Shown piece by piece: positions 6,108 through 10,895 of a DNA stretch of 10,895 nt. The DNA is taken from positions 1 to 10,895 of the forward strand of contig CAMJJO010000055.1 of NCBI GenBank assembly GCA_946406095.1, read 5' to 3'. Below the pieces are notes generated by a model. The model did not search any database. It saw nothing but the letters and a program-made list of their open reading frames with translations, and had not been told where the DNA came from. Both the position numbers and the translations under genes were made by a program. This stretch comes from an uncultured Bacteroidales bacterium (lineage in GTDB: Bacteria > Bacteroidota > Bacteroidia > Bacteroidales > UBA932). How positions within the stretch are numbered: position 1 is the stretch's first letter; every line of letters begins with the position of its first letter.

Positions 6108-6926
6108 ATGAAAATCGGATATTTCATAAAGAAACAGGCGCTGAAGGGGGAAGCCCGCATCGAGACCTTGCTCTCGGAGCTTTCTGCCGGCGGTGCCTCC
6201 ATTTATGAAATCCTCACCCGCGAATGCGTGCAGCCGAATACCGATATGGTGCTGAGTTTCGGAGGGGACGGAACCTTCCTGAGCGCCGCCCACCGCGTGT
6301 CCGAGGCCGGCATCCCCATACTGGGAGTGAACTTCGGGCGGATGGGTTTCCTCGCCGCCAATTTTGCAGAAGTGACGGCCGAAGCGATCCTTTCCGGGCG
6401 CTGGAGCGTGGAGGAACTGGACATGCTCCAGGTATCCTGCTACGGAGTGGACATCCCGGACTACTGGCCTTACGCCGTGAACGAGCTGAGCCTTCACCGC
6501 AGCACCGCCGAAATGCTCGGCGTGGATGTGGAGATAGACGGCAGCCCTCTTCCCACTTATTGGGGGGACGGCCTGCTGGTGGCCACCGGTGCCGGGTCTA
6601 CCGCATACAACCTGAGTGCGGGAGGCCCCATCTGCCTTCCGTCCGCTCCAGTGCGTATGATAACACCCGTGGCCCCGCACAACCTCAATCTCCGGCCCCT
6701 CGTGGTGCCCGGGAATGCAGAGATAATGCTCCGCGGCAGGTCCCGCAGCGGCAAGATGATACTCAGTCAGGACAATCGCAGCTACATCATCCCCAGCGCG
6801 GCCCTGGTGCGTGTCGGCACTGCGCCATTCCCCCTCAGGCGGGTAAGCCTGGGCAAGTCTAACTTCATCGACGCCCTCAAGAGCCGTTTTTTCTGGGGGC
6901 AGGACGTGAGAAATACAGTCGAATAG
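6108..6926 (+). CDS. nadK: NAD kinase
   Basis: NadK phosphorylates NAD to NADP in the cytoplasm and sets the NADPH pool. The 272 residues are near the shorter end for bacterial NAD kinases. The catalytic GGDGT motif is at residues 52-56 (D54 is the expected general base) within VLSFGGDGTFL. Next come the NFGRMGFLA segment (75-83), the conserved NE pair N125-E126 in VNELSLHR, and the glycine-rich nucleotide loop STAYNLSAGGP (164-174). The loop preceding that motif reads TGAGSTAY (160-167), where the family almost always has TPTGSTAY. The start ATG gives the usual N-terminus (MKIGYFIKK). The gene opens the operon with uppS, whose ATG follows the stop by one base. The reading frame is intact and all other motifs are normal, so I expect an active enzyme. 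Confidence 0.96.
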   Translation: MKIGYFIKKQALKGEARIETLLSELSAGGASIYEILTRECVQPNTDMVLSFGGDGTFLSAAHRVSEAGIPILGVNFGRMGFLAANFAEVTAEAILSGRWSVEELDMLQVSCYGVDIPDYWPYAVNELSLHRSTAEMLGVDVEIDGSPLPTYWGDGLLVATGAGSTAYNLSAGGPICLPSAPVRMITPVAPHNLNLRPLVVPGNAEIMLRGRSRSGKMILSQDNRSYIIPSAALVRVGTAPFPLRRVSLGKSNFIDALKSRFFWGQDVRNTVE

Positions 6927-6927
6927 A

Positions 6928-7608
6928 ATGCAACTTCCAGATAGATTACCTGAACATATTTCCATCATCATGGATGGCAACGGCCGATGGGCGAAGGAAC
7001 GCGGAAAGGAGCGGGCCTTCGGGCACGCCGAGGGAATAGAAAGCGTGCGTGTCATCACCGAAGCCTGCGCGGAATGGGGGATTCCTTATCTCTCCCTTTT
7101 CGCATTCTCCGAAGAGAACTGGGGGCGCCCCCAGGAGGAGGTGGATGCACTTATGAAGCTGATGTTCAAGGCGGTGGCCGCAGAATACGAGACCATGATG
7201 AAGAATAACGTGCGCTTCGTGGTGCTTGGCAACCGCGCCCGCCTCTCTCCTACGCTCAACGAGGCGGTTTCGCACCTGGAAGAGGCCACGTCCCACAATA
7301 CCGGGCTGACGATGATAGTGTTCGTGAGCTACAGCGGAAAGTGGGATATCCAGCAGGCTGCAGACCGCATGGCCGCCGAGGGAGGAAGCAGCATCGAGCC
7401 TTATCTGGTGACAGCCGGCTTCCCGGATCCGGATCTCATCATCCGCACCTCCGGCGAGAAGCGAATCAGCAACTACCTGCTTTGGCAGGCCGCATACAGC
7501 GAATTTGTGTTCACCGACACACTTTGGCCTGATTTTAGAAAGGATAGCCTCCTGGCCGCCCTCGAAGAGTTTGCATCGCGGGACAGGCGTTATGGAAAAG
7601 TCAAATAA
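6928..7608 (+). CDS. uppS: Isoprenyl transferase (undecaprenyl diphosphate synthase type)
   Basis: This cis-prenyltransferase extends farnesyl diphosphate with isopentenyl diphosphate to make the long polyprenyl carrier for peptidoglycan, O-antigen and capsule precursors. The signature HISIIMDGNGRWA (10-22) includes the catalytic D16 and the diphosphate-binding GNGR. GHAEG (32-36) and FAFSEENWGRP (58-68) follow. The C-terminal signature RTSGEKRISNYLLWQ (173-187) holds R173 and R179, and E192 corresponds to the metal-binding glutamate. At 226 residues it is shorter than the usual 240-255. By comparison with the remembered E. coli sequence about ten residues are missing at the N-terminus and about eleven in the surface stretch after YSGKWDI (about 146-162). 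No active-site motif is lost. It lies between nadK (1-bp gap) and bamA (3-bp gap). Confidence 0.95.
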   Translation: MQLPDRLPEHISIIMDGNGRWAKERGKERAFGHAEGIESVRVITEACAEWGIPYLSLFAFSEENWGRPQEEVDALMKLMFKAVAAEYETMMKNNVRFVVLGNRARLSPTLNEAVSHLEEATSHNTGLTMIVFVSYSGKWDIQQAADRMAAEGGSSIEPYLVTAGFPDPDLIIRTSGEKRISNYLLWQAAYSEFVFTDTLWPDFRKDSLLAALEEFASRDRRYGKVK

Positions 7609-7611
7609 GGA

Positions 7612-10188
7612 ATGAAGTTCAGAAGGATAATTGCTCTGTCGGCGCTTCTGCTCAGTGCAGCCGTTTCGTTCGCCCAGGAAGGGGGAGTGGAGGTGGATTA
7701 TTCCCGTCCCGCCAAATACAAGGTGGGCGGCGTCAGTGTCCAGGGCAACAATTATTTCAGCGAGAATCAGATTATTTCGCTTACCGGTCTCCAGAAGGGG
7801 ATGGATATCACCGTGCCCAGCGATGAACTGTCCGGAATCGTCCGGCGTCTGTGGCTGCAGCGCTATTTCGAGGATGTGTCGATGGAGATCGACCATCTCA
7901 GCGCAGACCGGGATTCCGCGTTCCTGGTCATCAAGATCGTCGAGCGCCCCAGGGTTTCGAAATGGTCTTTCACCGGCGTAAAGTCCGGCGAGAAGAAAGA
8001 CCTGCAGGAGAGGCTGAACCTGCGCCGCGGCGGCGAGTTCTCGGACTATGTAGAGAAGACATCCTCCGACATCATCAAGAAGTATTATGCCGAGAAGGGT
8101 TTCCTGAACTGCAAGGTGAAAGCCGAAGTGCAGAAGGACACCATCATCAAGAAAGCCATACGCGTCAATTTCGACGTCGAGAGGGGAGAGAAGGTCAAGG
8201 TGCAGGAGATACATTTCATAGGCAACGAACATGTGAAGGAATATAAACTTGCGCGCAGCATGAAAAAGACCAAGTCCCGCAAGTTCTACAATTTCTTCCA
8301 TACAAAGAAGTTCGATCCGAAAGAGTATCCCAACGACAAGAAGTCCCTCATCAGCGCTTTCAATGAAGCGGGATACAGGGATGCCAGAATTGTCAAGGAT
8401 TCCATCTACACCATCGAGCCGGGCCGCCTCGGCATCGACATCACCGTAGAGGAAGGGGACAAGTACTACTTCCGGGATATCACCTGGACGGGCAATTCCG
8501 TCTATCATTCAGACCAGCTGAACCAGGTGCTTTCGATCAAACCCGGGGACGTTTACGACATCGTGACGATGGAAAAGCGCCTTTTCGGCGGCGGCAAGCA
8601 GACCGATTACGACATCTCCAAGCTATATAGGGACAACGGCTACCTGTTCTTCTCCGTCACCCCTGTGGAAACCAATATCCAGAACGACTCCGTCGATGTG
8701 GAAATGCGCATCTCCGAGGGCAAGCAGGCCACTTTGAACAATATCATCATCAACGGTAACGACCTGACCAGCGAGAAGATAGTCCGCCGTCAGGTGTTCA
8801 CCCGTCCGGGGGACCTGTTCAGCCAGAGTGACTTCGAGCGCTCCATCCGTGAAATCGCTTCCCTCGGCCAGTTCGATCCGGAATCCATCATGAGTTCTTC
8901 CGGGTACTCCATGATTCCCAACCAGAACAACAATACGGTGGATCTGGTATACAATGTCACGGAGAAGCCGTCCAGCCAGCTGGAGCTTTCCGGAGGTTGG
9001 GGAGGCCGCACCTTCGTGGCCACCGCCGGCGTATCTTTCAACAACTTCTCCACTCACCGCATGTTCGACAAGGGGGCATGGAGGCCGGTTCCTCTGGGAG
9101 ATGCCCAGAACCTTTCGTTCCGCTTCCAGACCAACGGCACCTACTACACCGCCCTGTCGGCCAGTTTCGTGGAGCCCTGGCTCTTCGGAAAGAAACCAAC
9201 TTCCCTGAGCCTTTCGACCTACTATACCCGCCAGACGAACTCCTCTTATCTGTATCTCAGCCACGACAGGATGCTGGAGATTTATGGCTTCTCGGCATCG
9301 CTGGGTAACCGCCTTAAGTGGCCGGACAACTACTTCGTGCTCTACAATGGCCTCAGCTGGCAGACATACAAGCTCACCAACTGGTATTCCGGGTATTTCT
9401 TCTTCGACGACGGCCTGTCGCACAACCTGAGCTACACCCTGAGCCTGAACAGGAATTCCACCGACCAGCAGATATATCCCCGTATGGGGTCCGACTTCTC
9501 GTTCAGCGTGCAGCTGACGCCTCCATATTCGCTGTTCCGCAAGCATACTTTCGATGCCAAAGGCAACAAGGTGCCGGTGGAAAGTTGGAAGGATGTCGAC
9601 TATAACACCTGGGATTCAGACCATCGTTTCCGCTGGATCGAGTACAACAAGTGGAAGTTCTCGGCAGCCAGCTACACCAAACTCATTGGAGACCTGGTGC
9701 TGATGACGCGCGCCCAGTTCGGTTATCTGGGCTACTACAACAGGAAGTGGGGCTATTCCCCGTTCGAAGGCTTCCTCGTCGGTGGTGACGGAATGTCCGG
9801 CTACAGCACCTACGGCTCGGATATCATCCCTCTGCGCGGCTACGAAAACTACTCCCTCACGCCGTACACCGAAACCAACTACAACGCAAACCGTTCCGCT
9901 TATGCGGGCAACGTATACGACAAATTCACCGTGGAACTCCGTTATCCGGTTATCCTTCAGCCTTCCAGCACCATCTTCGCGCTGGTCTTCCTGGAGGGAG
10001 GAAACTGCTGGTCGGACATCAAGAATTTCAATCCTTTCCAGATCAAACGCAGCGCCGGAGTGGGTGCGCGCATCTTCTTACCGATGGTGGGCTTGCTCGG
10101 CATCGACTGGGGATACGGATTCGACACCGATATCAGCGGCAAGAAAGGCGGAAGCCAGTTCCACTTCATTATTGGACAACAATTTTAA
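7612..10188 (+). CDS. bamA: Outer membrane protein assembly factor BamA
   Basis: BamA is the Omp85 core of the BAM machine that inserts beta-barrel proteins into the outer membrane. The 858-residue precursor has a signal peptide (MKFRRIIALSALLLSAAVSF, cleaved near AQ at 21-22). It is followed by about five POTRA domains: roughly 35-110, 113-190, 193-285, 288-375 and 378-455. Boundaries were judged from repeated patterns such as VSVQGNNYFS, IHFIGNEHV, ITWTGNSVY and IIINGNDLTSEKIVRRQ. The barrel begins near LELSGGWGG and ends in the aromatic C-terminus IIGQQF, the beta signal. The conserved L6 motif RGYE is at R742-E745. Barrel strands alternate and are Tyr-rich. The gene follows uppS by 3 bp and is followed after 12 bp by an ompH/skp gene, a functionally linked and widely conserved pair. 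No BamB-E genes are present in the window. Confidence 0.96.
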   Translation: MKFRRIIALSALLLSAAVSFAQEGGVEVDYSRPAKYKVGGVSVQGNNYFSENQIISLTGLQKGMDITVPSDELSGIVRRLWLQRYFEDVSMEIDHLSADRDSAFLVIKIVERPRVSKWSFTGVKSGEKKDLQERLNLRRGGEFSDYVEKTSSDIIKKYYAEKGFLNCKVKAEVQKDTIIKKAIRVNFDVERGEKVKVQEIHFIGNEHVKEYKLARSMKKTKSRKFYNFFHTKKFDPKEYPNDKKSLISAFNEAGYRDARIVKDSIYTIEPGRLGIDITVEEGDKYYFRDITWTGNSVYHSDQLNQVLSIKPGDVYDIVTMEKRLFGGGKQTDYDISKLYRDNGYLFFSVTPVETNIQNDSVDVEMRISEGKQATLNNIIINGNDLTSEKIVRRQVFTRPGDLFSQSDFERSIREIASLGQFDPESIMSSSGYSMIPNQNNNTVDLVYNVTEKPSSQLELSGGWGGRTFVATAGVSFNNFSTHRMFDKGAWRPVPLGDAQNLSFRFQTNGTYYTALSASFVEPWLFGKKPTSLSLSTYYTRQTNSSYLYLSHDRMLEIYGFSASLGNRLKWPDNYFVLYNGLSWQTYKLTNWYSGYFFFDDGLSHNLSYTLSLNRNSTDQQIYPRMGSDFSFSVQLTPPYSLFRKHTFDAKGNKVPVESWKDVDYNTWDSDHRFRWIEYNKWKFSAASYTKLIGDLVLMTRAQFGYLGYYNRKWGYSPFEGFLVGGDGMSGYSTYGSDIIPLRGYENYSLTPYTETNYNANRSAYAGNVYDKFTVELRYPVILQPSSTIFALVFLEGGNCWSDIKNFNPFQIKRSAGVGARIFLPMVGLLGIDWGYGFDTDISGKKGGSQFHFIIGQQF

Positions 10189-10200
10189 TTTAGTTTAGAT

Positions 10201-10761
10201 ATGAAAAAGATTCTTTTGATTGCAGCGGTATCGCTCATCGGTTTTGCAGCTTCGGCCCAGAAGTTCGCCCACGTGAATTTCCAGGAACTCGTGCAGCTTA
10301 TGCCCGAATCCGACAACGCCCGCGCCGTCATTCAGGAGTCGCAGAAGAACGCCCAGGAATCCTATCAGGAGATGATGAACGAATTCCAGGACAAGTATGC
10401 AAAGTATCAGCAGAACGTTAATACTTACACTCCCGCAACCCGTAAGAGCAAAGAAGATGAGCTCACCCAGATCCAGCAGCGCATCCAGGAATTCAGCCAG
10501 AACGTAGAGCAGGAACTCCAGGAGCAGCAGCAGAAGCTGATGGAACCCATCTACAAGAAGGCCCAGGAGAAGATGCAGGAGATTGCAAAGGCCGGCGGAT
10601 ACATCTTCGTGTTCGACCGCAGCGCTCTCCTCTACATCGACGAGACCCAGAGCACCGACATCACTCCAGAATGCCGCAAGGCCCTCGGAATCCCCGAAGA
10701 CAGAACTCTTGAAAGCCTCCAGGCCGAACTGGCCACCCAGGCAGCTGCGAATGCCCAGTAG
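10201..10761 (+). CDS. OmpH/Skp-family periplasmic chaperone
   Basis: The 186-residue precursor has a signal peptide (MKKILLIAAVSLIGFAASAQ) with a likely signal peptidase I site after ASA, so the mature protein should be soluble in the periplasm. The mature N-terminus FAHVNFQELVQLMP (22-35) is the first strand and helix of the OmpH fold. A long Gln/Glu/Lys-rich coiled coil spans about 40-135. Then a second strand pair, GGYIFVFDRSALLYI (about 137-151), and a short tail rich in Ala and Gln complete it. Skp-type chaperones form trimers whose coiled coils grip unfolded outer-membrane proteins; the position 12 bp after bamA fits that job. Unlike the paralog at 4662-5273 it has no lipobox cysteine. 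Bacteroides often carries two ompH genes in tandem after bamA; only one is here. Confidence 0.92.
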   Translation: MKKILLIAAVSLIGFAASAQKFAHVNFQELVQLMPESDNARAVIQESQKNAQESYQEMMNEFQDKYAKYQQNVNTYTPATRKSKEDELTQIQQRIQEFSQNVEQELQEQQQKLMEPIYKKAQEKMQEIAKAGGYIFVFDRSALLYIDETQSTDITPECRKALGIPEDRTLESLQAELATQAAANAQ

Positions 10762-10801
10762 AGTATCGCAAACGTATTAAAACTGTAACCAACAATAAAT
10801 A

Positions 10802-10895
10802 ATGCAACACAAGGTAATTGATGCCAAAGATGTTGTGATAAGATTTGCAGGAGATTCCGGTGACGGCATGCAGCTCACCGGGTCTCTTTTTGCAG
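10802..10895 (+). CDS. korA: 2-oxoacid:acceptor oxidoreductase subunit alpha, N-terminal fragment
   Basis: Only 31 codons precede the window edge. They read MQHKVIDAKDVVIRFAGDSG followed by DGMQLTGSLFA. The VIRFAGDSGDGMQLTG core is the N-terminal signature of the gamma-like domain fused in the alpha subunit of Bacteroidota 2-oxoglutarate (or related 2-oxoacid):ferredoxin oxidoreductases, which turn a 2-oxoacid and CoA into acyl-CoA and CO2 with reduced ferredoxin. The substrate cannot be told from this fragment, and korA is used as the common name for the 2-oxoglutarate enzyme. The gene begins 40 bp after the ompH stop; the gap is AT-rich and holds neither a clear TAnnTTTG element nor a terminator hairpin, so readthrough from the bamA operon is possible. 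Confidence 0.82.
   Translation, partial: MQHKVIDAKDVVIRFAGDSGDGMQLTGSLFA

Noticed and set aside
7606..7614. AAGGA before bamA as a Shine-Dalgarno site
   Set aside because: It abuts the ATG with no spacing, so it could not pair productively; coupling to uppS translation 3 bp upstream is more likely.
6946..8508. A 520-codon open frame antisense to uppS and the first part of bamA
   Set aside because: It lies opposite two certain genes, has no recognisable domain, and its composition follows from the GC-rich codon use of the sense genes. The same holds for long antisense frames at 128-973, 6018-7058, 8623-9546 and (on +) 3878-4705.
10186..10199. TAATTTAG and TAGTTTAG as a promoter for the second ompH gene
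   Set aside because: Both differ from TAnnTTTG in the TTTG part, and the second would put the start of transcription within the coding sequence. Cotranscription from bamA 12 bp upstream is simpler.
10762..10801. Terminator or promoter between ompH and the oxidoreductase gene
   Set aside because: The 40-bp gap is AT-rich, with no stem-loop followed by T residues and no TAnnTTTG match.

Overview
The window looks like ordinary chromosomal core DNA from a GC-rich member of the Bacteroidota, most likely an uncultured Bacteroidales lineage. Four things point there. The gene order nadK-uppS-bamA-ompH, with pdxJ divergent, is typical of Bacteroidales. The 5' tail matches the Bacteroidota Rpb6-like omega subunit. 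There is a LysM plus periplasmic-binding-protein fusion of a kind common in that group. Four starts are preceded by the Bacteroidota -7 promoter element TAnnTTTG. I see no tRNA, rRNA, CRISPR, integrase, transposase or phage gene, and coding density is very high (largest gap 64 bp).

Layout. (1) 1-1813, + strand: the C-terminal end of an RNA polymerase omega-like subunit, then recN with a GTG start. (2) 6043-1815, - strand: pdxJ, then after a 56-bp gap with its own promoter element a three-gene operon: a lipoprotein OmpH/Skp-like chaperone, a GT-B glycosyltransferase starting at TTG one base after the previous stop, and a secreted LysM/periplasmic-binding-fold protein whose ATG overlaps the glycosyltransferase stop (ATGA). 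This operon converges on recN with one base between the stop codons. (3) 6108-10761, + strand: nadK, uppS, bamA and a second, soluble ompH/skp gene, spaced 1, 3 and 12 bp apart. (4) 10802-end, + strand: the first 31 codons of a 2-oxoacid:acceptor oxidoreductase alpha subunit.

Functional theme. Most of the window builds the cell envelope. UppS makes the polyprenyl carrier for wall and surface glycans. BamA folds outer-membrane proteins. Two OmpH/Skp-like proteins, one soluble and one apparently lipid-anchored, would chaperone BamA substrates. The LysM protein probably binds peptidoglycan, and the glycosyltransferase may act on a surface glycan. NadK and PdxJ are cofactor enzymes; RecN is recombinational repair.

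No wholly new system is evident. The most interesting points are a 38-nt repeat in the LysM-protein linker, present once 'empty' and once with an in-frame 69-nt palindrome-bearing insert, and promoter elements only 7-10 nt from three start codons, which suggests nearly leaderless mRNAs.
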